Source: Paludibacteraceae bacterium (GTDB lineage: Bacteria; Bacteroidota; Bacteroidia; Bacteroidales; Paludibacteraceae). Taken from it: DNA of 64,000 nt. The notes under the pieces are model-generated. The model was not told the origin of the DNA and did not search any database. It saw nothing but the letters and a program-made list of their open reading frames with translations. The translations under genes were made by a program, and so were the position numbers. This document shows positions 1 to 10,200 of the stretch, piece by piece; positions within the stretch are counted from its first letter, which is position 1; each line of letters starts with the position of its first letter. The stretch lies in NCBI GenBank assembly GCA_016285885.1, contig JAEERP010000007.1, forward strand, positions 1-64,000, written 5' to 3'.

Positions 1-3000
1 GTTAGCGGCTGAAATGGCTACCGTGAGCTCCGTATCATCCTCCACTTTGTACTTGTAGTCGCCTACCACGAAGAAACTTCCCTTCGTAGGCTTATTCTTT
101 CCGATAACAACACCTGCGCTCCATGGGTTACCCGTAGCGGTACCAGAATAGTATACAGTATCAATTCCGTAGAAGGCATCATACTCGATGCGGGTCGCAC
201 TGTCAGGCACCGTGAGTGGAGAGAGTTTCTCGCACGCCTTGAATGCGTCGTACTCGATGAGGGTCACACCTGAAGGGATTGTCAGCTCCTCCAAGTTGTA
301 GCACTGGTTGAAGCACTGGTTAGGGATCTTCGTGATATGGCTAGGGATCGTCACGCTGGTCAAGCTTGAGCACCATTTGAAGGCGCTTCCGCGGATCTCC
401 TGAACCGTGTTAGGGATTACCACAGATGTGATATCACCGCAGGATCTGAAACCACCACCATCGACGATGGTAACAGTGTACTCCAAGCCGTTGTAAACCA
501 CCTTGCTAGGAAGTTCGAGGTCACCAGCGATGTCCGTGTTAGCGGCTGAAATGGCTACCGTGAGCTCCGTATCATCCTCCACTTTGTACTTGTAGTCGCC
601 TACCACGAAGAAACTTCCCTTCGTAGGCTTATTCTTTCCGATAACAACACCTGCGCTCCATGGGCTGCCCGTAGCGGTACCAGAATAGTATACAGTATCA
701 ATTCCGTAGAAGGCGTCATACTCGATGCGGGTTGCGCTGTCAGGCACCGTGAGTGGAGACAACTTCTCGCAAGCCTTGAATGCGTCGTACTCGATGAGGG
801 TCACACCTGAAGGGATTGTCAGCTCCTCCAAGTTGTAGCACTGGTTGAAGCACTGGTTAGGGATCTTCGTGATATGGCTAGGGATCGTCACGCTAGTCAA
901 GCTTGAGCACCATTTGAAGGCGCTTCCGCGGATCTCCTGAACTGTGTTAGGGATTACCACAGATGTGATATCACCGCAGGATCTGAAACCGCCACCATCG
1001 ACGATGGTAACAGTGTACTCCAAGCCGTTGTAAACCACCTTGCTAGGAAGTTCAAGGTCACCAGCGATGTCCGTGTTAGCGGCTGAAATGGCTACCGTGA
1101 GCGCCGTATCGTCCTCAACTTTGTACTTGTAGTCGCCTACCACGAAGAAACTTCCCTTCGTAGGCTTATTCTTTCCGATAACAACACCTGCACCCCATGG
1201 GTTGCCTGTAGCATCACCAGAGTAGTAAACAGTGTCGATGCCAGAGAATGCGTCGTACTCGATGCTGGTCACATCGTCAGAAATCGTAAGAGGAGACAAC
1301 TTCTCGCATGCCTTGAACGCATCATACTCGATGCTGGTCACTCCAGCAGGAATCGTCACGTCCACCAAGTTGTAGCATTGGTTGAAGCATTGGTTAGGGA
1401 TCTTAGTGATAGAATCCGGAAGCGTTACGGAAACCAACTTAGAGCACCACTTGAAGGCACTACCGTTGATGGTCTTCACTGAGTTAGGGATAACCACTGA
1501 AGTGATTTCACCGCAAGATCTGAAGACGCCCTCACCACCGATGAGACCAACAGTATATTCAACACCGTCGATTTCAACTGAACTAGGGATTACGATGTCA
1601 CCGCTGATATCAGTGTTGGCTGCGGCTACAGCAACGATATGGTTTGTAGTATCCGTAATTGTATATCTGAAGTCGCCTACAACGAAGACACCTCCAACGG
1701 AAGGTTTATTCTTTCCGATAACAACACCTGCGCCCCAAGGGTTGCCTGTAGCATCACCAGAGTAGTAAACAGTGTCGATGCCAGAGAATGCGTCGTACTC
1801 GATGCGGGTCGCGCTGTCAGATACTGTAAGAGGAGACAACTTCTCGCACGCCTTGAACGCGTCGTACTCGATGAGGGTCACACCTGAAGGGATTGTCAGC
1901 TCTTCCAAGTTGTAGCACTGGTTGAAGCATTGGTTAGGGATCTTCGTGATGTGTCCTGGGATCGTCACGCTGGTCAGCTTAGAGCACCACTTGAAGGCAC
2001 TACCGCGGATTTCAATCACTGAGTTAGGGATAACCACTGAAGTAATCTCGGCGCATGATCTGAAACCGCCGCCATCGACAATGATAACCGTATATTCGTC
2101 ACCGTCATATACCACCTTGCTTGGAAGAACAAGGTCACCAGCGATGTCCGTATTAGCGGCTGAAATAGCCACCGTGAGTTCTTTGTCATCCTCCACTTTG
2201 TACTTGTAGTCGCCTACCACGAAGAAACTTCCCTTCGTAGGCTTATTCTTTCCGATAACAATTCCTGCGCCCCATGGGTTGCCTGTCGCATCACCTGAGT
2301 AATAGACAGTGTCTATATCATAGAAGGCGTCATACTCGATGCGGGTCGCACTGTCTGGCACTGTAAGCGGAGACAACTTCTCGCACGCCTTGAACGCGTC
2401 GTACTCGATGAGGGTCACACCTGAAGGGATCGTCAGCTCCTCCAAGTTGTAGCACTGGTTGAAGCACTGGTTAGGGATCTTCGTGATATGGCTAGGGATC
2501 GTCACGCTGGTCAAGCTTGAGCACCACTTGAAGGCGCTTCCGCGGATCTCCTGAACCGTGTTAGGGATTACCACAGATGTGATATCACCGCAGGATCTGA
2601 AACCACCACCATCAACGATGGTAACAGTGTACTCCAAACCATCGTATACCACCTTGCTAGGGAGTTCGAGGTCACCAGCGATGTCCGTATTAGCGGCAGA
2701 AATAGCCACCGTGAGTTCTTTGTCATCCTCCACCTTGTACTTGTAGTCGCCTACCACAAAGTAGCTACCCTTGACAGGCTTGTCCTTCCCGATAACAACA
2801 CCTGCGCTCCATGGGGCACCCGTTGCGGGACCAGAATAGTAAACAGTATCTATGCCTGAGAATGCATAACGCCCGATGCTGGTCACACTATCAGGCACAG
2901 TAAGTGGCGACAATTTTCCGCAAGCCTTGAACGCATCAAGCTCGATGAGAGTCACTACCGACGGAATCGTAAAATCCACCAAGTTGTAGCATTGGTTGAA

Positions 3001-3771
3001 ACACTGGGTAGGGATTTTATTGATATGTTCAGGGATTGTCACGCTAGTCAGCTTAGAGCACCACTTGAAGGCGCTACCACGAATTTCAATCACTGAGTTA
3101 GGAACAACCACTGAAGTGATTTCAGTGCATGATTCGAACCCGCTGCCATCGACGATGATAACGGTATACTCCACACCACCGTATGTCACCTTGCTCGGGA
3201 GCTCGATAGCGCCAGAGATACTCGTATTAGCGGCGGAAATGGCTACGGTATGATCAGTAGCGCTCTCCACCTTGTACTTGTAGTCGTCTACCACGAAGTA
3301 GCTTCCAGCGGCAAGGGTGATCTTTCCCTTTTCAGTAACAACACCAGCACCCCATGGAGTTCCTGATGCGGACCCCGAATAGTAAACAGTGTCTATGCCT
3401 GAGAATGCGTCGCCTTCAATGGAAGAAACACTGGAAGGAACCGTGAGCGGAGAAAGTTTCTCGCACGCCTTGAACGCATCATACTCGATGGTTTTCACCG
3501 ATGAAGGTATCGTCACATTAGCCAATTTAAAGCACTGATTGAACACTTGGTTGGGTATCGTCACAAGGGAATCAGGCAACTTCACACTCGTCAAGTTGGA
3601 ACACCACTTAAACGCACTACCACTAATCGTCTTCACCGTATTAGGAATCACCACGGAGGTCAAATTTTCACACGAAATGAAGACTTCACCTCCACCTATT
3701 GCAACGACAGTGTAGACTACTCCTTCGTATTCCACCGTATCCGGAATAACAATATCTCCAGAGATTTCCGT
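1..3771 (-). repeat. Seven in-frame tandem repeats of about 537 bp
   Basis: Unit boundaries, marked by the GTTAGCGGC-like element on the plus strand, fall at about 1, 538, 1075, 1615, 2152, 2689, 3226 and 3772, giving lengths of 537, 537, 540, 537, 537, 537 and 546 bp. The two leftmost units are nearly identical by eye (about ten differences). The units nearest the N-terminus are clearly diverged. That gradient suggests recent amplification toward the distal end. Confidence 0.9.
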
Positions 3772-3912
3772 GCTTGCCGCATGTACATTCACGGTATTTC
3801 CTCCTCCTGTGCGCACATCGTACGCAAGGTCTCCAACAACAAACGCATTTCCTATGGCAGGAATGCACATTAACAATAAACAGACAAACCATTTATACAT
3901 GTAATGGCTCAT
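1..3912 (-). CDS. BspA-like leucine-rich-repeat surface protein (3' end outside window)
   Basis: The minus strand reads open from here to the left edge, so the C-terminus is missing. The start of the protein is a signal peptide (a Lys-Trp pair, a hydrophobic core, then an IGNA-type cleavage site). The rest is seven-plus tandem modules of about 179 residues. Each module holds several LRR_5 (Treponema pallidum-type) repeats with the pattern LTSVxIPxSVxxIxxxAFxxC, then a linker with VYYSG and a VVGDYKYKVE strand. Family members are secreted adhesins. All module lengths are multiples of three, so the frame is kept. Possible starts lie at 3939, 3912 and 3900. I chose 3912 because an A-rich stretch precedes it and it leads directly into the signal peptide. 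A sorting domain, if there is one, would lie off the edge. Confidence 0.85.
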   Translation of the reverse strand, partial: MSHYMYKWFVCLLLMCIPAIGNAFVVGDLAYDVRTGGGNTVNVHAASTEISGDIVIPDTVEYEGVVYTVVAIGGGEVFISCENLTSVVIPNTVKTISGSAFKWCSNLTSVKLPDSLVTIPNQVFNQCFKLANVTIPSSVKTIEYDAFKACEKLSPLTVPSSVSSIEGDAFSGIDTVYYSGSASGTPWGAGVVTEKGKITLAAGSYFVVDDYKYKVESATDHTVAISAANTSISGAIELPSKVTYGGVEYTVIIVDGSGFESCTEITSVVVPNSVIEIRGSAFKWCSKLTSVTIPEHINKIPTQCFNQCYNLVDFTIPSVVTLIELDAFKACGKLSPLTVPDSVTSIGRYAFSGIDTVYYSGPATGAPWSAGVVIGKDKPVKGSYFVVGDYKYKVEDDKELTVAISAANTDIAGDLELPSKVVYDGLEYTVTIVDGGGFRSCGDITSVVIPNTVQEIRGSAFKWCSSLTSVTIPSHITKIPNQCFNQCYNLEELTIPSGVTLIEYDAFKACEKLSPLTVPDSATRIEYDAFYDIDTVYYSGDATGNPWGAGIVIGKNKPTKGSFFVVGDYKYKVEDDKELTVAISAANTDIAGDLVLPSKVVYDGDEYTVIIVDGGGFRSCAEITSVVIPNSVIEIRGSAFKWCSKLTSVTIPGHITKIPNQCFNQCYNLEELTIPSGVTLIEYDAFKACEKLSPLTVSDSATRIEYDAFSGIDTVYYSGDATGNPWGAGVVIGKNKPSVGGVFVVGDFRYTITDTTNHIVAVAAANTDISGDIVIPSSVEIDGVEYTVGLIGGEGVFRSCGEITSVVIPNSVKTINGSAFKWCSKLVSVTLPDSITKIPNQCFNQCYNLVDVTIPAGVTSIEYDAFKACEKLSPLTISDDVTSIEYDAFSGIDTVYYSGDATGNPWGAGVVIGKNKPTKGSFFVVGDYKYKVEDDTALTVAISAANTDIAGDLELPSKVVYNGLEYTVTIVDGGGFRSCGDITSVVIPNTVQEIRGSAFKWCSSLTSVTIPSHITKIPNQCFNQCYNLEELTIPSGVTLIEYDAFKACEKLSPLTVPDSATRIEYDAFYGIDTVYYSGTATGSPWSAGVVIGKNKPTKGSFFVVGDYKYKVEDDTELTVAISAANTDIAGDLELPSKVVYNGLEYTVTIVDGGGFRSCGDITSVVIPNTVQEIRGSAFKWCSSLTSVTIPSHITKIPNQCFNQCYNLEELTIPSGVTLIEYDAFKACEKLSPLTVPDSATRIEYDAFYGIDTVYYSGTATGNPWSAGVVIGKNKPTKGSFFVVGDYKYKVEDDTELTVAISAAN

Positions 3913-4001
3913 CTTTTTTCCATAACTTTCTTCTTTCATTTCAATATTTGTTAGTTTGCAAATTAAAGATTTCCAACAAAAAAAAACATAAATCAACCAT
4001 C

Positions 4002-4033
4002 CAAAGATAAAAACATTATGCATTCGCGGCAAA
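4002..4033 (-). promoter_or_regulatory. Bacteroidales promoter of the LRR gene
   Basis: On the minus strand a TTTG box (4030-4033) lies 20 nt before TATCTTTG (4002-4009). This is a full match to the Bacteroidales -33/-7 consensus. Transcription would begin near 3995, giving a leader of about 80 nt. Confidence 0.7.
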
Positions 4034-4205
4034 ACTTTCACAAACAAATTCTTACGACTTATAAATTTATTGATATCAGACAATTAAATCAAAGTCGGCA
4101 CATTTCCGCACCAATATACACATTATGACGCTTTCCCAACTGTAGACTAGGGTTAACGGCTAATAAATTACAAGTTTTTTTCTGTCCTAATAGGGTAGGA
4201 TTCCC

Positions 4206-4850
4206 CTATCTCTTCATATTCCTCCGCTTCACTGGGATGGCCCGGATGGTATCGTTTCTTTCCTTCTCTTTCAAGCGCATTCGTTTCTCTTTTAGTATTT
4301 TTTGCAATTTCTCTTCGTCCACAGAAGACCTGGTGATTTTTTTTATCACGAATATGGTGTCCGCGTGGGGATCGTATTTCTCCACCTGCAGGGTGTATTC
4401 AACCCCCTCCACATACCAGAAGTTGCTGAACTTCCCGCAAAAAGGCTCCCAAGCAGTCGTATCCCGCCTTCCCCAACCCTTTCTAATCTGATAGCAGAGC
4501 GAATCGTTGACCGTGATTCTCTCTTTATGAACCCTCATGAATACCCTTGGCACTTCATAGCTTGCCACTGTTTTAATCACAAACATCGTGTCCGCATGAG
4601 GATTGTATTCTTTTACTTGCAGGGTGTATTCAAACCCCTCCTCATACCAAAGGTTGCTGAACTTCCCGCAGAAAGGCTCCCAAGGGGTCTTATCCCGCCT
4701 ACTAAAGCCCTTCCTCACCAGATAACAGAGCGAGTCGTTGACCTTGATTAGCTCTCCATGGACCTTCATGTACTGTACCTGGTCATCCTGCGAAAAGCAA
4801 AGACCGGCGGTGAAAAGAATCAGCAGGAATATTAGTAGTGGTTTGCGCAT
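4206..4850 (-). CDS. Secreted protein with two DUF4377-like domains
   Basis: The product is 214 residues with an N-terminal signal sequence (basic MRK, then a leucine-rich core, then a CFSQ region that may be a signal peptidase site). An upstream in-frame start at 4904 would put 18 extra residues before the signal, so 4850 is preferred. The mature part has two copies of the same module. Each shows a V-N-D-S-L-C-Y strand, a W-E-P-F-C-G-K-F turn and a Y-T-L-Q-V strand, as in DUF4377 proteins, which are short envelope modules of unknown function. The tail is Lys/Arg/Glu rich. It lies 49 bp after the duplicated 3' end of the YiiX-like gene. Before the insertion at 5023-6671, the two genes were probably adjacent. 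Confidence 0.65.
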   Translation of the reverse strand: MRKPLLIFLLILFTAGLCFSQDDQVQYMKVHGELIKVNDSLCYLVRKGFSRRDKTPWEPFCGKFSNLWYEEGFEYTLQVKEYNPHADTMFVIKTVASYEVPRVFMRVHKERITVNDSLCYQIRKGWGRRDTTAWEPFCGKFSNFWYVEGVEYTLQVEKYDPHADTIFVIKKITRSSVDEEKLQKILKEKRMRLKEKERNDTIRAIPVKRRNMKR

Positions 4851-4898
4851 ACGAAAACTATTATAATCAATTGGATATGAACAACATATCACAAATAT

Positions 4899-5022
4899 AA
4901 TCAATAGTTCAGCAAATCACAAGGGGCGACCACCCTTTGGTCAAGGTCCATGCCTCTTTTCTTGAGGACATCCTCCATGCCTTCGATGCGATACTCACGG
5001 ATCGTCCGAGGCTTGCAAAGCT
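4899..5022. repeat. 124-bp direct repeat, left copy
   Basis: It matches 6672-6795 at 123 of 124 positions. Its left end lies two bases beyond the stop codon of the hydrolase tail, and its right end stops abruptly at 5022/5023. The spacing between copies is 1773 bp. Confidence 0.9.
4901..5022 (-). pseudogene. Detached 3' end of the YiiX-like hydrolase gene
   Basis: This piece encodes the last 40 codons and the stop of the hydrolase at 6674-7222, with one base difference (A at 4943, G at 6716). It has no start or catalytic residues of its own. An open frame running through it to 5176 is a chance fusion with the upstream region of the AlbA_2 gene. It is the outer copy of the 124-bp direct repeat. 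Confidence 0.85.
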
Positions 5023-5083
5023 GTTTAAATTGCACATTGCTTGCGAAATAGTGTTTTTCTGCTTTCATTCCGAGAAAAAGTAG

Positions 5084-5091
5084 TACCTTTA
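5084..5091 (+). promoter_or_regulatory. Possible -7 box of the AlbA_2 gene
   Basis: TACCTTTA matches the TAnnTTTG box except for the last base. It lies 48 nt before the start codon. No good -33 box is seen at the right spacing. Confidence 0.35.
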
Positions 5092-5139
5092 CAAGCCAAG
5101 AACAAGAAATCTTATTTTTTATTGTAACCGTCATTACAA

Positions 5140-6525
5140 ATGAAATTGGAGACTCTGACTGCCGAATGTACAGCATACGATTTCAAATTGATGCTCGAAG
5201 AAAAGAAACCTAAGAGTTGGTTGAAGAGTGTAAGTGCTTTTGCCAATGGCTTTGGCGGATCCCTTTTCTTTGGTATTGATAATGAAGGCAATGTCAGGGG
5301 ACTTGATGATATGCAGCACATATGTGAGGTAATCAGTGGAAAGATTCGTGACTATATGGATCCGCTTCCTGACGTAGAGATGATACCCCATAAGACTGAC
5401 AATCTTGATGTCTTGCAGGTAAAAGTACATTCAGGGAACTATACGCCATACTATTATGTTGGCGACGGTCAACGTGTCGCCTTTGTTCGTATAGGTGATG
5501 AGAGTCTTCCTGCCTCAGCTGAACAGATGGTTAGACTGGTGCTCAAAGGTTCAAACAAAACATTTGATTCACTTGTCACAGATTATAAGGCAGAAGACAA
5601 TACTTTTATCATATTAGCAAACACGTTCAAGAAACAGACCACACAGGAATGGGACAAGAAGTTTCTCGTGTCTTTTGGACTTGTCACAAACACCGGTGTT
5701 CTTACAAATGCAGGAGCTTTATTTGCAGATGACTGTCCATTATGGCAGTCTCGATTATATTGCACTCGTTGGGACGGAATAGGCAAAAGCGATGCAATCA
5801 ATGATGCTGAATTTACAGGTAATGTTCTTTTGCTTCTTCGTGAAGCTATGAACTTTGTGAAATCTAACACAAAGAGAGGTTGGGAAAAACTGCCTGATGG
5901 CCGAAAGAACAAACCTGAGTATGCCGAACGTGCCGTTTTGGAAGCGATGGTAAACCATTTCATCCACCGCGACTACACAGTAATGGGCAGTGAAGTTCAT
6001 CTTGACATTTATGATGACCGAATTACTGTAACATCTCCAGGCGGCATGTATAATGGCTTGTTGATACAGAATCTAGACATTGCAAATGTTTCTTCTGAAA
6101 GACGCAATCCCATACTCGCAAACGTAATGGCACAATTGGACTATATGGAGAAACGTGGCAGTGGGCTCACACGCATCTGCAATGAAACCAAAGCATTGGA
6201 TGGATATCAGGAAAAGCTGAAACCAGTGTTCAAATCTACTCCGACCCAATTTCAGACCATTATATATGCCACTGCCGACACACAGGATGTCGGAGACCAT
6301 GACGGAGACTTGTCGGAGACGAAACTCACTGAACGTCAGCAGAAAATACTCAATCTTATCAAGGAGTCTCCCACAATTACCGGCAAACAAATGTCGGAGA
6401 CTTTATCGGTGAGCCAACGTACCATTGAGCGTGACCTTTCTACAATGCAGAAGATGGGGATCATAAAGCACAAAGGCAAGGATAACAATGGAGTATGGGA
6501 AGCAATTGCCATTCGAGAATTTTAA
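5140..6525 (+). CDS. AlbA_2-domain putative ATP-binding transcriptional regulator
   Basis: The product is 461 residues. Residues about 5-130 form a Schlafen AlbA_2 domain with the AFANGFGGSLFFGI core. Residues about 265-350 match the GHKL-type C-terminal ATPase block of these proteins (EAMVNHFIHRDY, then the glycine motif and EKRGSGLTRI). Residues about 396-455 are a winged helix-turn-helix (RQQKILNLI, SVSQRTIERDL). Family members are annotated as ATP-dependent transcriptional regulators, often beside defence or mobile genes; the targets are unknown. The gene stands alone and lies wholly within the segment bracketed by the 124-bp repeats. The start follows an A-rich stretch, as is usual in Bacteroidales. 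Confidence 0.85.
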   Translation: MKLETLTAECTAYDFKLMLEEKKPKSWLKSVSAFANGFGGSLFFGIDNEGNVRGLDDMQHICEVISGKIRDYMDPLPDVEMIPHKTDNLDVLQVKVHSGNYTPYYYVGDGQRVAFVRIGDESLPASAEQMVRLVLKGSNKTFDSLVTDYKAEDNTFIILANTFKKQTTQEWDKKFLVSFGLVTNTGVLTNAGALFADDCPLWQSRLYCTRWDGIGKSDAINDAEFTGNVLLLLREAMNFVKSNTKRGWEKLPDGRKNKPEYAERAVLEAMVNHFIHRDYTVMGSEVHLDIYDDRITVTSPGGMYNGLLIQNLDIANVSSERRNPILANVMAQLDYMEKRGSGLTRICNETKALDGYQEKLKPVFKSTPTQFQTIIYATADTQDVGDHDGDLSETKLTERQQKILNLIKESPTITGKQMSETLSVSQRTIERDLSTMQKMGIIKHKGKDNNGVWEAIAIREF

Positions 6526-6671
6526 TACAATTCTTATGCTTGACCAATCATTCTCGGCACATAATTGTGAGACTATATATAACCTTGAGAGTCATAAGGG
6601 CAATATAATGATAACACTATGCCTGAAAATATCGTATTGTCATAGCAAAGGCTAAGGAAATCAAGAAAGGC

Positions 6672-6795
6672 AATCAATAGTTCAGCAAATCACAAGGGGC
6701 GACCACCCTTTGGTCGAGGTCCATGCCTCTTTTCTTGAGGACATCCTCCATGCCTTCGATGCGATACTCACGGATCGTCCGAGGCTTGCAAAGCT
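6672..6795. repeat. 124-bp direct repeat, right copy
   Basis: This is the functional copy. It forms the 3' end of the intact YiiX-like gene, from two bases past the stop codon to codon 40 from the end. It pairs with 4899-5022. Confidence 0.9.
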
Positions 6796-7222
6796 CTATG
6801 CCTAACTGTGTTTTGTAGATGTCATAGATTAGTTCCGAGCAATACCACTTGCCGTTGTCGAATTGAAAGGCAAGGTCGTATGGCTTGCCGAGGTATTTCT
6901 TGTATTTGATCTTAACAGGCCCCTTTTTCACGCGCATCTTCTTCACCTTCCCGTCTTTCCCTCGCTTGATCCACTCCTGCAAGGGTGTCAGCTTGACCAC
7001 CTTGGAGGCTTCCAGCACATACATCTTCTTGCCCTTCTCAACCACGACACCGCAATGGGACCATTTCGAGCCGGTGGCTTTCTGAATCAATGGGGACTGA
7101 CCGCTCTTCGAAACCTGGAAGAGAATATCACCCTCCTTGTAACTCCTTTGCTGACGTACATAGTAAGCGCCACCAACGGCCACGGATAGGAGGAGGAATA
7201 GGAGGAATAGTTTCTTTTTCAT
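6674..7222 (-). CDS. YiiX/YebB-like NlpC/P60-family cysteine hydrolase
   Basis: The product is 182 residues. An N-terminal hydrophobic segment (about residues 4-22) acts as anchor or signal. The domain then shows GDILFQ, the His of WSHCGVVV, V-L-E-A-S, and the probable catalytic Cys in WYCSEL. This pattern is that of the YiiX (C92) group of circularly permuted NlpC/P60 enzymes, which act on amide or lipid bonds at the cell envelope. The substrate cannot be told from sequence. Its last 39 residues are duplicated at 4901-5022. It is followed by the DUF4377 gene once the intervening segment is disregarded. Confidence 0.8.
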   Translation of the reverse strand: MKKKLFLLFLLLSVAVGGAYYVRQQRSYKEGDILFQVSKSGQSPLIQKATGSKWSHCGVVVEKGKKMYVLEASKVVKLTPLQEWIKRGKDGKVKKMRVKKGPVKIKYKKYLGKPYDLAFQFDNGKWYCSELIYDIYKTQLGIELCKPRTIREYRIEGMEDVLKKRGMDLDQRVVAPCDLLNY

Positions 7223-7230
7223 GTGGAAGG

Positions 7231-7267
7231 GATAATAAAGGGCGAACCATTAAGCAATGATTCGCCC
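7231..7267 (-). terminator. Probable terminator of ileS
   Basis: Minus-strand GGGCGAA (7261-7267) pairs with TTCGCCC (7240-7246). An inner CAT/ATG extension is possible. The stem is followed by TTTATTAT, a short T-rich tract, 22 nt past the ileS stop. Confidence 0.6.
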
Positions 7268-7288
7268 CCCCATATTTAACATTCAAGC

Positions 7289-10200
7289 TTACGCTTTCTT
7301 CACCTCGATATTCACCTTGAAGTCGTCGAAGTCCAACTCGGTCGGGTTGGCCACCTTCTCCACCAAGGAGATCTTGTTGGCGAGCACCTGCGAGGAGATG
7401 TACTCCTTGAACTGCTCCACCGCAGCATTTACATTATCGTTCTTCTCGATGTCGATAAGTATCTTGTCGGTGATCTCGAATCCGCTTGTCTTACGGATGT
7501 TCTGGATACGGTTGATGAACTCACGCGCGATACCCTCCCGTTGCAACTCAGGCGTGATGGTCACGTCGAGTGCGATGGTGATTGTTCCGTTGTTGGCTAC
7601 CAACCAGCCTGGGATATCCTCCGAAAGGATCTCCACGTCGGCCTTGTCCACAACGACGCAGCATCCGTCGAGACAGATCTCATAGCTGCCGTTCTTCTCG
7701 AACTGCGCGATCTGCTCTTGCGACAGGCTCTGCAACTGTGCCGCAACCGTCTTCATGTTCTTGCCGCACTTAGGACCGAGCTTCTTGAAGTCTGGCTTGA
7801 TCTTCTTCACAAGGATGCCGGCTGAGTCACGCACGAAATTGATCTCCTTCACGTTGACCTCGTTCATGATCAAGTCCTTCACCGCCTCGACATTCTCCTG
7901 CTCATGCTCCGCCAAGATAGGCACCATGATTTGCTTCAACGGTTGACGAACCTTGATGTTCTCCTTCTTACGGAGAGAGAGGGTCATGGATGAGATGTCT
8001 TGCGCCAACTGCATGCGCTCCTCCAAGGTCTTGTCGATCAAGGATTCGTCGTACTTAGGGAAGTTAGCCAAGTGTACGGACTCGCTCTTGTCGCAGCCTG
8101 TGGCATTGTTCAGATCCAAGAAGAGTTGGTCCGCATAGAACGGAGAGATAGGCGCCATCAGACGGGCCACCGTGTCTAGACAGGTGTAGAGCGTCTGGTA
8201 AGCGGCGAGCTTATCCTCTGTCAATGTGCCACCCCAGAAACGTTTACGGTTCAGACGAACGTACCAGTTACTCAGGTGATCGTTCACGAATATAGAGATC
8301 GCGCGACCTGCCTTGGTCGGCTCATAGTCATTGTAGCTCTCGTCCACCTCCTTGATGAGGGAGTTGAGCAGAGAGATGATCCAACGGTCAATCTCAGGGC
8401 GCTTGTTCATTGGCACCTGTGGCTGGCTGTTGGTGAAGTTATCCACGTTCGCATAGAGGGCGAAGAAGGAATAGGTGTTGTAGAGCGTGCCGAAGAATTT
8501 ACGACGTACCTCCTCGACACCATCTGTATCGAACTTCAGGTTGTCCCAAGGCGATGCGTTGGTGATCATGTACCAACGGAGCGGATCGGAACCATATTGC
8601 TCGATGGCACCGAACGGATCGACCGCATTGCCGAGGCGTTTGGACATCTTGTTACCGTTCTTATCAAGCACCAAACCATTGGAGATAACCGCCTTGAAGG
8701 CTACGCTATCCTTGATCATGGTGGAGATGGCGTGCAATGTGAAGAACCAACCACGGGTCTGGTCCACACCCTCCGCGATGAAGTCGGCAGGGTAGAACTC
8801 ACCGTTATCGACCACCTCCTTGTTCTCGAACGGATAGTGTTGCTGTGCGAAAGGCATGGCGCCTGAATCGAACCATACGTCGATCAAGTCCGCCTCACGC
8901 TTCATCGGCTTGCCACTGTCGGAAACCAGGATGACGCTGTCGATATATGGACGGTGGAGGTCAATGTTCTTAGGATCATAGTTCTCCTTCGAGTAATCGC
9001 CCACCTTGAAGTTCTTCCAAGGGTTCTCCTTCATGAAACCAGCCTTGATGGACTTGTCGATCTCCTCGAACAATTCTGCGATGGAACCGATGCACTTCTC
9101 TTCCGTGCCCTCTTCCGTTCTCCAGATCGGGAGCGGTGTGCCCCAATAGCGGGAGCGGGAGAGATTCCAGTCGTTCAGGTTCTCCAACCATTTGCCGAAA
9201 CGGCCGGTACCCGTCGATTCAGGCTTCCATTGGATGGTCTTGTTCAACTCCATCATTCTCTCGCGAGCCTTGGTGGATTTGATGAACCAGCTATCCAGCG
9301 GGTAGTAGAGGACAGGCTTGTCCGTACGCCAGCAGTGCGGGTAGTTGTGGACGTGCTTCTCGATCTTGAAGGCTTTGTCGGTCACCTTCATGTCCATGCA
9401 GATGGAGATGTCGAGCGTCTCGTCCTTGTCCGTCAGGTTAGGATCGTATGCGTTCTTCACGAAGCGGCCTTCGAATTTCTTGTAGGCCTCCACGTTGATG
9501 CGTGATTTCACGAAATCAGCGTCCAAGTCTGAGAGCAGATAGAACTTACCCGTCAGATCCACGGAAGGACGCAAGTTGCCGAACTTGTCGACCAACTGCA
9601 ACGGAGGAATGCCGGCGGCCTTCGCCACCTTCGCATCGTCCGCACCAAAGGTAGGGGCGATATGGACGATACCCGTACCATCCTCAGTGGTGACGTAATC
9701 GCCTGGGATGACACGGAAAGCTTGATCAGCATTCTCCGGTGTGATCCAGTCGAAGAGTTGTTCGTATTTCATGCCTACAAGGTCAGTGCCCTTGTATTCG
9801 GCAATCACTTTGAACGGAATGAGTTTGTCGCCCTCCTTGTAATCCTCCAAAGCCAATTCAGCGGCCTTAGGGTTGAAATGAGCGTTCACCAGATCCTTCG
9901 CCAGCACGTAGGTGGCAGGCTTACCCGTGTAAGGGTTGTAGGACTGAACAGCCACGTAGGTGATGTTCGGTCCGACGCAAAGAGCCGTGTTGGACGAGAG
10001 GGTCCAAGGCGTGGTGGTCCATGCCAGGAAGTACGGTGTACCGAACTGCGCCATCTCAGGCTTCGGATCCACCATCTTGAACTGTGCCACGACGGTCGTA
10101 TCCTTCACGTCACGGTAGCAGCCCGGCTGGTTCAACTCGTGGGAGCTAAGACCCGTACCCGCAGCAGGAGAATATGGTTGGATGGTGTAACCCTTGTAGA

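Larger units (their letters stand above)
5023..6671. mobile_element. Candidate single-gene insertion between 124-bp direct repeats
   Basis: The segment between the repeats holds one gene (AlbA_2/ATPase regulator), its upstream region and a short tail. Removing the segment plus one repeat copy would restore a simple hydrolase-DUF4377 gene pair. No recombinase is encoded, so movement, if real, would depend on an enzyme supplied elsewhere. A duplication by ordinary recombination is also possible. Confidence 0.4.

Noticed and set aside
4150..4206. A terminator near the DUF4377 gene stop
   Set aside because: The ATAGGG/CCCTAT stem is followed on the minus strand by A residues rather than T residues.
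4901..5176. A 91-codon frame as a separate gene
   Set aside because: Its conserved part is only the duplicated end of the YiiX-like gene; the rest is upstream DNA of another gene.
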